Source of the DNA: a virus
IMG/VR virus record: IMGVR_UViG_3300025886_000023
Span: 1 to 58,963 of that record
Length of the DNA: 58,963 bases
Reading direction: 5' to 3' (one strand)
A program made the position numbers and the translations under genes. The notes beneath the pieces were generated by a model. That model was not told where the DNA came from. It made no database searches and was given only the letters and a program-made list of their open reading frames with translations. This document shows positions 1 to 7,511 of the stretch, piece by piece; positions within the stretch are counted from its first letter, which is position 1; each line of letters starts with the position of its first letter.

Positions 1-1
1 C

Positions 2-517
2 AATGGCGCAATGTATTTAACAGGCCGTATTCAGACTGCCGACAAGCAGAATGGAAACGGACGAGTGTATCCTTTTGAAGTCCTAAAGCGTGAGGTCGAT
101 AATTATAAAAAGATTGTTGCCGACCATCGTGCTTGTGGAGAACTTGATCATCCAGATGACTCTGTGGTGAATCTCAAGAATGTATCACACATGATTGTTG
201 ATTGCTGGTGGGAAGGAAAAGATGTAATGGGCAAAATGAAAGTCCTTGACACTCCTTCTGGCAAGACACTAAAAGAACTTATAAATGCTGGAGTTAAGCT
301 CGGCATATCTTCTCGCGGACTTGGGTCTGTTAGAGAAAGCATGGGCAAGACAGTTGTTGAAAATGATTTCCAATTAATCTGCTTTGATATTGTCTCAGAA
401 CCATCAACTCCAAATGCTTTTGTCTCACCAGACAAGCAAGCAGCATCTCCCATGAGAATGCGAGAGAACAAACAAAATACAATTGACGATCTATTTAACA
501 AGATCTTGAGGGATTAA
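2..517 (+). CDS. 21: prohead core protease, T4 gp21-like (5' end outside window)
   Basis: This is the serine protease of the prohead core, which in T4-like phages cleaves scaffold and capsid precursors during head maturation. The frame stays open upstream of the first ATG (11) and the family is normally about 200 residues or more, so the true start lies outside the window. Visible family signatures are the His in GELDHP, the Ser in GISSRG and the block FDIVSEPSTPNA. Its stop overlaps the next start (TAATG). Scaffold and capsid genes follow at 6.3-9.3 kb, in the T4 order 21-22-23 but interrupted by a fibre block. The assignment is secure; the catalytic residues are inferred from motif position. 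Confidence 0.9.
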   Translation, partial: NGAMYLTGRIQTADKQNGNGRVYPFEVLKREVDNYKKIVADHRACGELDHPDDSVVNLKNVSHMIVDCWWEGKDVMGKMKVLDTPSGKTLKELINAGVKLGISSRGLGSVRESMGKTVVENDFQLICFDIVSEPSTPNAFVSPDKQAASPMRMRENKQNTIDDLFNKILRD

Positions 518-948
518 TGGATAAAAAAGAATTAAAGAAAATGCTTAAGCCTTTAATTAAAGAGTGCATCAAAGAAGTAATGTTCGAAGATGGCACTCTT
601 TCCACTATTATTAGTGAAGTTATGAAAGGTACAGGAGCTTCTCAACCAATTGTTGAGAATAGACGGCCAAAAACTCCTCAAGTACAAACTCGTTTGGAAA
701 GTGACGACGAGGCTAAAGCAAGAATTAAAGCAAAACAACAAAAGCTCATGGAAGCAATGGGAACCGGTGCCTACAATGGCGTTAATCTTTTTGAAGGAAC
801 CACTCCAGCGCCGTCACCATCGTCAGCTAAGGGACAAGGTGCTCTATCCGGAGTTGCCTCAAATGACTCTGGAGTTGACATTACTAAACTAATGGGCAAA
901 ACATCAGCCATTTGGCACAAGATGAAAGAGAAAAAAAATGGGATATAA
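517..948 (+). CDS. hypothetical protein next to the prohead protease
   Basis: I do not recognise this 143-residue protein. The first 35 residues are charged and helical (repeated KKELKKML-type heptads), the middle is polar and Pro/Ser-rich, and the last 25 residues end in a basic tail. It starts on the stop of the protease gene (TAATG) and overlaps the bS21 gene by 11 nt, so it is translationally coupled to both. Location suggests a head-assembly or minor core component; this is inference from context only. Confidence 0.7.
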   Translation: MDKKELKKMLKPLIKECIKEVMFEDGTLSTIISEVMKGTGASQPIVENRRPKTPQVQTRLESDDEAKARIKAKQQKLMEAMGTGAYNGVNLFEGTTPAPSPSSAKGQGALSGVASNDSGVDITKLMGKTSAIWHKMKEKKNGI

Positions 949-1153
949 TTATCAATACAAATTAAAAAGAGGTGAAGATGTCGCCCGAGCAATCAAAAAG
1001 TTTTCACGCAAATGTAAGAAACTTGGTATTGTTCAAGAAATACGAGATCGTAGACATTATATAAAACCTTCAATGAAAAAGAGACTCGCTAAAAAACGAG
1101 CCATTGCGCGTCATCGTAAAGAACTGGCAAAACAAAGAAAATCAACTAATTAA
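938..1153 (+). CDS. rpsU: ribosomal protein bS21 homologue
   Basis: This 71-residue, strongly basic protein aligns over its whole length with bacterial bS21: a GEDVARAIKKFSRKCKKLGI segment corresponds to the bS21 first helix, followed by the conserved E-[IV]-R-x-R-x-x-Y-x-K-P motif (here EIRDRRHYIKP) and a basic RAIARHRKELAK helix. bS21 is a small-subunit protein involved in mRNA recognition during initiation. Phage-encoded bS21 homologues are known, and the likely role is to bias host ribosomes toward phage mRNA. It overlaps the previous gene by 11 nt and sits in the head operon, so it is probably made late. Length matches cellular bS21 (about 70 residues). Confidence 0.9.
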   Translation: MGYNYQYKLKRGEDVARAIKKFSRKCKKLGIVQEIRDRRHYIKPSMKKRLAKKRAIARHRKELAKQRKSTN

Positions 1154-1157
1154 TACG
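1145..1157 (+). promoter_or_regulatory. candidate late promoter motif
   Basis: ACTAATTAATACG lies 26 nt before the start of the 1171 gene and overlaps the bS21 stop. It matches the ACTAWTTAWT motif found before many late genes in this window; no -35 box is visible. Confidence 0.45.
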
Positions 1158-1170
1158 GTAGGAGTGTAAA

Positions 1171-1560
1171 ATGTCTAATATTTATAGTGCTGGTTTAAGC
1201 AATGTGGGATCATATCAAGTAAGTGGAATACCATTCTTGTCAGGGACATTAGATGCTACTAATGGGTTACTTATAGATTTTCCTTATGTTTCGAGATGGG
1301 TAGTAGTACACAATTCTGGCACAGTCGGCGGTCCCGGATTAAATATTACGCTTAATCCAAATACCAATGTAAATGTTTATACTATTCAGGCTGGACAACA
1401 ATCTCCAAGACTGGAATTAAAATTAACTGGACTAGCCTTAGAAGGCGGTGTTGCTGGTGGTGTATCTGTTATAGCTGGATTAACTAATCTTCCTGTATCA
1501 AGAATAAATAACATCAGCCCATCAGGTTCTAACTGGTCAGGCTCTGTTGGAGTAGGTTAA
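1171..1560 (+). CDS. putative small structural protein
   Basis: This 129-residue protein is rich in Gly, Ser, Asn and Val, with alternating hydrophobic strands and no membrane segment, as expected of an all-beta virion protein. I see no family signature. It has a good ribosome binding site (TAGGAG), and its stop overlaps the start of the next gene (TAATG), a fibre-like protein. Together with the next four genes it forms a block inserted between the protease and the scaffold genes. A role in head decoration or fibres is inferred from composition and neighbours. Confidence 0.65.
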   Translation: MSNIYSAGLSNVGSYQVSGIPFLSGTLDATNGLLIDFPYVSRWVVVHNSGTVGGPGLNITLNPNTNVNVYTIQAGQQSPRLELKLTGLALEGGVAGGVSVIAGLTNLPVSRINNISPSGSNWSGSVGVG

Positions 1561-2222
1561 TGGCTGAATTTGGCTGGGCTTATATTGAGTGCTCAAGTTC
1601 TGGTGGTGGCAGTGGTTCTGGGTCAGCAGCCGCTGGCCCAACTGGATCTGTCCAGTTCAAACATGCTGGTATCTCAATCACTGGTTCAGATTACTTTATT
1701 TTTCATACTGCCTCTGCTCCTTTCGAATTAAGGCTTACTGGTACTCTATCTGTCAGCGGAACTATTAATGCGAACGAACTTAATATTAATGTAACCAATA
1801 AAAGTGTCATTAATCTTGATGTCTCTGGTAATACTAAGTTCGGAGACACTGAAGATGATACTCACCAATATACAGGAAGCTTCTTTATTAGTGGAGCAAT
1901 GTATAAGACATTTAAAGAAGTAACAGGCCCTCTGGGCACAATTTATTCAGCTAGCATTGCGGATTATTATATTGGTGTTAGTGGTAGTAATAGCTATATC
2001 ATACGACTTCCTAGCGCTAGTGCTGGAACTGCTGGTAGAACTTTAGTAATTAAAGATGAATGGAATTCTGGAAGTGCCCGTGTTGGAGACCCAATTACGG
2101 TTTACCCAGCCCATCTTTCTAGTGATTTAATTGATGGCTCTACGCAGTATTTGATTGAAGGAACAGAAATGGCAGCTATTTCTTTATACTCGACAGGTAA
2201 CGGTCACTGGTTTGTATTCTAA
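1560..2222 (+). CDS. modular fibre-like structural protein
   Basis: This 220-residue protein opens with a low-complexity Gly/Ser stretch, then a SVQF-type beta module, then a block NELNINVTN...NLDVSG followed by a GDTEDDTHQYTGS-type motif, and ends in an approximately 75-residue beta module (LP...G...VIKDE...LIDG...SLYSTG...W.VF). The middle block is nearly identical to one in the next gene, and the C-terminal module is shared with the 2242 and 3298 genes. Such modules are typical of phage fibre and decoration proteins; the exact position on the virion is unknown. Confidence 0.7.
   Translation: MAEFGWAYIECSSSGGGSGSGSAAAGPTGSVQFKHAGISITGSDYFIFHTASAPFELRLTGTLSVSGTINANELNINVTNKSVINLDVSGNTKFGDTEDDTHQYTGSFFISGAMYKTFKEVTGPLGTIYSASIADYYIGVSGSNSYIIRLPSASAGTAGRTLVIKDEWNSGSARVGDPITVYPAHLSSDLIDGSTQYLIEGTEMAAISLYSTGNGHWFVF
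1739..1896 (+). repeat. intergenic-duplicated fibre module, copy 1
   Basis: About 52 codons (boundaries approximate), from GTLSVSG to the FISG segment, recur at about 2725-2882 in the next gene with most residues unchanged and clear DNA similarity. This indicates duplication of a fibre module between adjacent genes. Confidence 0.7.
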
Positions 2223-2241
2223 TTCAGAGAGGTAATTAAAA

Positions 2242-3189
2242 ATGAGTTATAATATAATTACCGGCTCTGTGACGACCACTGGATTAGAAATTTCTGGTGC
2301 TTTCAGCGGATCATACATGGGTGATGGCGCAGCTTTAACAAGTGTAAGTCACTTCGGTCAAATTGATTTTGATCAACAGAGAGTTGCTTTATTTTCTAAT
2401 ACAGCCGATTCTTTTGGAGAATTAGATTTAAAAGGCGTAAGCGGATTTAATTATTTAACCTCAAGCAATACCTTAGAAGTTCCCGGTACTGGTTCATTTC
2501 CTCGTCTTAATTTGCTAGATATACAATCTGGAAGTGTGCCAATTGAAAGATACTTGGGTATAACACACGCTGGTGAAGTGGTCTTAACTTCTTCTACTGG
2601 TGGTGGTATCCTAACCTCGGGTTCTGGCCCGATTAACTCAGTCCAAATCCATACAGGTGCTGGAATGCTATCTGGGTCAGCATCGCTTTTATTTAACGCT
2701 TCTACAAACACAATGGTATTAACCGGAACCTTAGATGTCTCTGGAGCAATTAACGCCAATGAACTCAACATTAATGTAACTAATAAAAATGTCATTAATT
2801 TAGATGTCTCGGGCTCGACGAAGTTTGGAGACACTCCAGACGACACCCATCAATTAACAGGCAGTGTTTTAATAAGTGGTTCATTAGCGGCAACGCATAG
2901 AGTCATTAGTGTTTCTTCATATACTATTTTGTATACAGACTATTTGGTTGGCGTAAATACACAAACGATTAGTGCTATTTGTACTTTAACTTTGCCTCTT
3001 GCCAATACTTTACCAGATGGGCAAATGTTAGTTATAAAAGATGAACAAGGATCAGCAAATACTTGGAATATTAAAGTTACTTCTAGTGGTGCCGATACTA
3101 TTGACGGCCAAAGCAGTATTATGTTGGAATCGTCCTATGGTGCCCTAAACCTATATACCAATGGAAATGATAAATATTTTATTTATTAA
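2242..3189 (+). CDS. modular fibre-like structural protein
   Basis: This 315-residue protein is a longer relative of the 1560 gene. Visible parts in order are a GDGAALTSV element near residue 30, a SVQIHTGAG beta module near 135, the duplicated NELNINVTN...GDTPDDTHQLTGS block near 175-215, and the shared C-terminal beta module (LPLANTLPDG...VIKDEQG...TIDGQS...LYTNGNDKYFIY). GDGS-L elements also recur in the 4854 gene. The modular make-up fits a fibre, whisker or head-decoration protein. The start has GAGAGG upstream. Confidence 0.7.
   Translation: MSYNIITGSVTTTGLEISGAFSGSYMGDGAALTSVSHFGQIDFDQQRVALFSNTADSFGELDLKGVSGFNYLTSSNTLEVPGTGSFPRLNLLDIQSGSVPIERYLGITHAGEVVLTSSTGGGILTSGSGPINSVQIHTGAGMLSGSASLLFNASTNTMVLTGTLDVSGAINANELNINVTNKNVINLDVSGSTKFGDTPDDTHQLTGSVLISGSLAATHRVISVSSYTILYTDYLVGVNTQTISAICTLTLPLANTLPDGQMLVIKDEQGSANTWNIKVTSSGADTIDGQSSIMLESSYGALNLYTNGNDKYFIY
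2725..2882 (+). repeat. intergenic-duplicated fibre module, copy 2
   Basis: Second copy of the block at about 1739-1896 (boundaries approximate). Differences are mostly third-position changes plus a few conservative substitutions. Confidence 0.7.
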
Positions 3190-3223
3190 TGTAAATTAGG
3201 AATTTATAAGTCTATTTAAAGTA

Positions 3224-3276
3224 GCGCCAGTGATGTCTCTAAAACCCTGTGTTGACGGGCATCACAGCCATGGCGC
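3224..3276 (+). other. long imperfect hairpin in the leader of the Ala-rich repeat gene
   Basis: GCGCCAGTGATG (3224-3235) can pair with CATCAC plus TGGCGC (3260-3265 and 3271-3276), leaving a 5-nt bulge AGCCA and a 24-nt loop. No U-run follows, so it does not look like a terminator. The ribosome binding site TGGAGG lies just downstream. TCTATTTAAA at 3211-3220 just upstream is a weak match to the late motif. Confidence 0.5.
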
Positions 3277-3297
3277 GTTTTATGGAGGATATAAATT

Positions 3298-4737
3298 ATG
3301 GCTTATAAATTTCAATTAGGTTCCGCGCAAATGTCGGGTAACCTATTGCAAGAAGGTACACTTACTTCTGAAGGCGCTTTTGTTGGTGAAACAACAATTT
3401 CAGGTGCTGGTCAGATCGCTGGTGGATCTCTTGACATTCTAGGTGCTGCTGATATCGATGGTGCCCTTACTGCTGCTAGTATCGTTTCTGATGCTCAAGT
3501 TAATGCTGGTACAAATCTTTCTGCTGCTGGTGAAATCGCTGGTGCTTCTTTAGACATAGCAGGTGCTGCTGACTTTGACGGTGCTCTTACCGCTCTTTCT
3601 GTTGCTTCTGATTCATTTGTTAACGCTGCTACTAATGTTTCTGCTGCTGGCGAAATCGCTGGTGGTTCTTTAGACATAGCTCTTGCTGCTGATATCGATG
3701 GTGCCTTAACTGCTGGTTCTGTTGCTTCTGATGCTGCTGTTACTGCCGTAACAAATGTTTCTGCTGCTGCTCAACTTGCTGGTGACAACCTTAATCTTGG
3801 TGGTGGTAACGCTACTGTTTCTGCTGCTGGTGCTCTTTTTGCTGCTACTTCAATTTCTGGTAATTCATTAGCGCTTCACGGTGGACTTGCTAGCATTTCT
3901 GCTGGTGGTGTTATTGACTTTGCTTCTGGTGATGTTCGTGGTGCCTTAACTGCTGGTTCAGTTAGTTCTGATGCTACTGTTGTTGCTGCTACAAATGTTT
4001 CTGCTGCTGGTGAAGTTGCGGGTGGTTCACTTGATATCGCACTTGCTGCTGATATCGATGGTGCTCTTACTGCTGGTTCAGTTAGTTCTGATGCTACTGT
4101 TGTTGCTGCTACAAATGTTTCTGCTGCTGGTCAAGTTATTGGTGCAGATTTAGTTTTCGGAAATGCTGTTAAGCTCGGTGCTGATACAGTTATTGATGTA
4201 AACGCTAACATTACTGCTGGAACAGCTAACCTTTTCGCAATCTCAGGTTCTGAAACACTTCAGATCGCTGGTACTGTTCGACTTGATGGTGTTTCGAATG
4301 CTGATGCTCCGGCAATTGCTGCTGATAGTATCTATTTCTTGGATGCTACCGACAGTCTCATGAAGGCTATGACAATGAGTGAATACGCTACTGCTATCGC
4401 TGGTCCGGGTCTTACTGCTACTAACGGTCAGTTAAGTTCTGATGCTGCTGCTGCGCCAAACGGTATTGGCAATGCGAATGCTAGCTTGGTTGAAGGTTTC
4501 AACTATGGTACAACCACTTTTGATGCTGATCGTACTTGGACACTTCCAGCGTCACCATCTGCTGGTGATCTTGTTCGTGTTAAAGCTCCTAATAGTTTAG
4601 GTGGATTTAAGATTAACATTGCTCGTGGAGACGCGGGTCATTCAATTGACGGTGTTGCGGGACCAATAGAATTAGAATCAGATGCTGGTGCTCTTTCATT
4701 CGTCTATGTTGCTGCTAACGATTGGAGAATTATCTAA
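3298..4737 (+). CDS. Ala/Gly-rich tandem-repeat structural protein
   Basis: This 479-residue protein is built from 40-residue units of the type SAAGEIAGGSLDIALAADID followed by GALTAGSVASDA-like strands, at least six recognisable copies between residues about 34 and 285, two of them degenerate. Such regular short-strand repeats suggest a beta-solenoid or trimeric beta shaft. The last ~75 residues (TWTLPASPSAGD to NDWRII) are the same C-terminal module seen in the two preceding genes. It is preceded by a long leader hairpin and followed by a UUCG-loop terminator. A shaft-like fibre or decoration protein is the best inference; receptor function is unknown. Confidence 0.7.
   Translation: MAYKFQLGSAQMSGNLLQEGTLTSEGAFVGETTISGAGQIAGGSLDILGAADIDGALTAASIVSDAQVNAGTNLSAAGEIAGASLDIAGAADFDGALTALSVASDSFVNAATNVSAAGEIAGGSLDIALAADIDGALTAGSVASDAAVTAVTNVSAAAQLAGDNLNLGGGNATVSAAGALFAATSISGNSLALHGGLASISAGGVIDFASGDVRGALTAGSVSSDATVVAATNVSAAGEVAGGSLDIALAADIDGALTAGSVSSDATVVAATNVSAAGQVIGADLVFGNAVKLGADTVIDVNANITAGTANLFAISGSETLQIAGTVRLDGVSNADAPAIAADSIYFLDATDSLMKAMTMSEYATAIAGPGLTATNGQLSSDAAAAPNGIGNANASLVEGFNYGTTTFDADRTWTLPASPSAGDLVRVKAPNSLGGFKINIARGDAGHSIDGVAGPIELESDAGALSFVYVAANDWRII
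3398..4150 (+). repeat. 120-bp tandem repeat array within the Ala-rich gene
   Basis: Units begin at about 3398, 3518, 3638, 3758, 3998 and 4118, exact multiples of 120 nt, with the 240 nt from 3758 holding two diverged units. The stretches before 3998 and before 4118 are almost identical over more than 60 nt, so recent unequal exchange is likely. Confidence 0.8.
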
Positions 4738-4783
4738 TCATACGATTGGATTATTTTTCTATACCATTGGTATATATTTCTGT

Positions 4784-4813
4784 GGAGGTTGGCTTCGGCC
4801 AGCCTCCCTTTTT
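4784..4813 (+). terminator. Rho-independent terminator with UUCG loop
   Basis: A 10-bp stem GGAGGTTGGC / GCCAGCCTCC (one G-T pair) closes a TTCG loop and is followed by CTTTTT. It ends the unit of the Ala-rich repeat gene. Confidence 0.85.
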
Positions 4814-4824
4814 ATTATCTAGAG

Positions 4825-4837
4825 CCTAATTATGGAT
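4825..4837 (+). promoter_or_regulatory. candidate late promoter motif (weaker match)
   Basis: CCTAATTATGGAT lies 29 nt before the 4854 start and directly after a terminator, so a promoter is expected here. It differs from ACTAWTTAWT at the first base and at the end. Confidence 0.35.
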
Positions 4838-4853
4838 AGTAAGAGGAAATAAA

Positions 4854-6215
4854 ATGGCGTATTCGAAACCCAGCACAAAAATGAAGAAATTGGGATCAAA
4901 ATTAATTGATACACATGAAGAACAAATAATTGTCGGAGCGAAGACTTTTAACCAATTGACAGCCTCAGTGGGTATTTCTTCTAAAGGACCAGTTGAAGCA
5001 CCTTCATTCCACGGAGACGGCTCGCATTTGACAGGAATGTCTTATGTAACACCAGCAGGAAACAATGGAGAATTACAATTTAATAATGAAGGCCAATTTT
5101 CTTCAACGGAAAAAATAGTTTTTGATAATGACACCCTTAATGTCACCGGTAAAATTACTACTAATACAGTAATAGCTGATGAAATACTTGGAGATGGCGC
5201 AGGGCTCATAAATGTAAGTGTTGAATCGAAAAACATTGCTGGGATGATAACAGCAGAACAGATTAATACCCAAGGTGCTATTCAAAATATTAATGGTAAT
5301 TTAGAAGTTATCCTTTCAGATAAAAGTGGACTTGTAGTAAAAGAAGGCGGCCTAGGTATTAGCTTATCAAATTTTAATCATACTAAATATTCGGATAGTC
5401 TAAGTATAATAGTTGCCAATTCAATGAATTCTAATTTTAAACTTAGTCTACAAACAATTGAAGAGCACATCAAAGCTAACGCTTCTAAATTAAAAGGTAC
5501 TATCCCAAATTCTATACTTCCTAAAATTATTTATGCGAATGCCTTTGTGGGAGATGGTTCTCAATTAACTAATGTAACTGCCGAACCTGTTCCTACTGGT
5601 GAAGATTCAGAGGTTCAATTTAACTTAAACGGAACTTTTGGTTCAACTGCTAATTTTGCGTACTTAAATGATTCTAATATGCTTAAGGTTCACGGAACTG
5701 TTAATGCTTCAACTGCTGTTAAAACTAATGAAGTTCATCTCAACAGTATGATCATTGGCGGAGATATTATTATAGATACAAATAAAAACTTTAATGTAAC
5801 TAGAATAAGGTGTGAAGATGCCTATGTAAATCAAAACTTAATGGTAATTGAAGATGTTATTGCGAATAAATTTATTGGCGATGGGTCAGAGTTAAGCGGA
5901 TTACCCGTACAAAGCTTTGAAAATTATAAAGAAAATAGTGTTCTTTTCTGTGGCGCTTCTGAAGGTGAAATTAAGTCTTTACCCGTCATTACCTTCAATG
6001 ATCCAAATTTATTGATGAATACAGATGTTAAAATCAATGGCAACTTAGTGGTAGAAAAAGAAATACAGTTTGGAATTACTACGACAAAGCCGAAGTCACA
6101 GGATATGGTTAATAATTCTGCTCAATTCTATTTAGATGAAAGTAATTCCGATCTAAGAATTAAAATTAAATTAGGTGATGGCACCATTAAAGAAGGCTCT
6201 ATTTGGGTGGATTAA
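4854..6215 (+). CDS. tail-fibre-like protein with GDGS-L repeats
   Basis: This 453-residue protein carries four GDGS-L elements (HGDGSHLTGM, LGDGAGLINV, VGDGSQLTNV, IGDGSELSGL) near residues 53, 113, 232 and 341. These alternate with ELQFN/VQFN modules (NNGELQFNNEGQF, EDSEVQFNLNGTF) that end in L-x-V-x-G-x-[IV]. These are recurring elements of phage fibre shafts. It lies between two terminator/promoter junctions and is probably transcribed alone or with the scaffold gene. The fibre class is well supported; which fibre it is cannot be told. Confidence 0.7.
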   Translation: MAYSKPSTKMKKLGSKLIDTHEEQIIVGAKTFNQLTASVGISSKGPVEAPSFHGDGSHLTGMSYVTPAGNNGELQFNNEGQFSSTEKIVFDNDTLNVTGKITTNTVIADEILGDGAGLINVSVESKNIAGMITAEQINTQGAIQNINGNLEVILSDKSGLVVKEGGLGISLSNFNHTKYSDSLSIIVANSMNSNFKLSLQTIEEHIKANASKLKGTIPNSILPKIIYANAFVGDGSQLTNVTAEPVPTGEDSEVQFNLNGTFGSTANFAYLNDSNMLKVHGTVNASTAVKTNEVHLNSMIIGGDIIIDTNKNFNVTRIRCEDAYVNQNLMVIEDVIANKFIGDGSELSGLPVQSFENYKENSVLFCGASEGEIKSLPVITFNDPNLLMNTDVKINGNLVVEKEIQFGITTTKPKSQDMVNNSAQFYLDESNSDLRIKIKLGDGTIKEGSIWVD

Positions 6216-6244
6216 TCTCTAATCTTCTTTTTCCTCACAAAAAC

Positions 6245-6272
6245 ACTAATTAATGGTGATAAACTATTTCTA
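6245..6272 (+). promoter_or_regulatory. candidate late promoter motifs before the scaffold gene
   Basis: ACTAATTAATGGT (from 6245) lies 40 nt before the scaffold start, and a second partial match ACTATTTCTA (6263-6272) lies 22 nt before it. No -35 element is seen. Confidence 0.4.
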
Positions 6273-6284
6273 GGAGAAATCTGA

Positions 6285-7487
6285 ATGTCTTCAATGTTAG
6301 AACAAGCGATTATTGATGCTACCACACTTCGCGAAGCAGCACTTAAAAGTGCGGAACAGGCCATCATTGAAAAATATGCCCCTCAAATAAAAGATGCCGT
6401 TGAGCACCTATTAGAAAATAATGACCCACAACCCTCAATGGCTGTCGGATCATTTGTAAAGCACCTTGAATCTAATCAAACTGGACATATACGATCAATT
6501 GATGAAGATGGATATCAAGTCGAAGGCGTAGATGGCCAAGTTTTCTTGGCAGAAGCAGACGAGCTAGAAGAAACCGAAGTGCTTCAAGAAGAAGAAATGG
6601 GTGGAAATATTGCCTCTGTTGCAACATCTCAAGCCGTTGAAGCACCAATAGCTTCCGCTCCTGCTAGTGTCGTAGACCCTAACGCAGAAGCAGAACTCTC
6701 AATGGAGTTTGAATTTGATCCGTCCGATTTTGAAATTGATCTCGGAAGTATTCAACAACAAGCTCAAGCAGATCCAGACTCATCAGGAGAAACCCCAATT
6801 TCTACTTCTGAATTATTAGATGATCTCACTAATGAGCCAGAAATTGAAACTGATGAGAATACAATTGATGCTGAACTAGAATTACAAGAAGTTGTTGATC
6901 TTGTCTCTGAAATTCTCGCCGAAGAGGAAGAAGTGATTGAAGAAGAACTAGTTGTAGATACAAGCCAACAAAAGCATGGTTGGACAGTTACAGATGTAGG
7001 AACACGCACCTACGACCAAGAATTAAGTCTTGCAAGATTGCAAGGGACAGAAGCCAAGAAGGAAAATGAACTCCTTAACAAAGCCCTTGAAGATATCAAA
7101 GAGACAATGAATAATAATAAAAAAGATACTTTACAAATCATTGATGTTGTAAAGCAACTAAAAGAAAAACTCGATGAGACCCTTATTTCTAATGCTCGTC
7201 TTGTTTATATGAATAAAACTTTAAGCGATGCCTCCCTGAATGAGCGACAAAAACATAAAATTGTTGAAGCCATCGCAACGGCAAACTCAGCCGAAGAAGC
7301 TAAGACTCTACATGAGACTCTAACTGCTACAGTGGGATCAAGTTCTAAAACTGCTCCAAAATCACTAAGCGAGTCTGTAAATAGAAAATCTAATCTTTCT
7401 TCGATGATGCCTAGGCGAAATGATAATGTGGTTACCGAGTCCCTGTCATTTGCTGATAGAATGAAAAAACTCGCTGGTATTAATTAA
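6285..7487 (+). CDS. 22: prohead core scaffold protein, T4 gp22-like
   Basis: This 400-residue, very acidic protein sits directly before the major capsid gene, as gp22 does in T4-like phages. It has a helical N-terminus, a long Glu/Asp-rich central region (about residues 85-220), a probable coiled coil (about 250-345, with KENELLNKALEDIKETM) and a basic, Ser-rich C-terminus ending in SFADRMKKLAGIN. Scaffold proteins fill the prohead core and are degraded by gp21 during maturation. Sequence identity with T4 gp22 is not obvious by eye, so the call rests on position, composition and coiled coil. Confidence 0.75.
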   Translation: MSSMLEQAIIDATTLREAALKSAEQAIIEKYAPQIKDAVEHLLENNDPQPSMAVGSFVKHLESNQTGHIRSIDEDGYQVEGVDGQVFLAEADELEETEVLQEEEMGGNIASVATSQAVEAPIASAPASVVDPNAEAELSMEFEFDPSDFEIDLGSIQQQAQADPDSSGETPISTSELLDDLTNEPEIETDENTIDAELELQEVVDLVSEILAEEEEVIEEELVVDTSQQKHGWTVTDVGTRTYDQELSLARLQGTEAKKENELLNKALEDIKETMNNNKKDTLQIIDVVKQLKEKLDETLISNARLVYMNKTLSDASLNERQKHKIVEAIATANSAEEAKTLHETLTATVGSSSKTAPKSLSESVNRKSNLSSMMPRRNDNVVTESLSFADRMKKLAGIN

Positions 7488-7511
7488 AACATTTTTGGAG
7501 GTATTAAAAAA

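Noticed and set aside
3971-4153. Leu-rich open frame inside the Ala-rich repeat gene
   Set aside because: It is the +2 reading of the GCT-rich tandem repeats and arises from the repeat itself; it could pass for a membrane protein but has no independent support.
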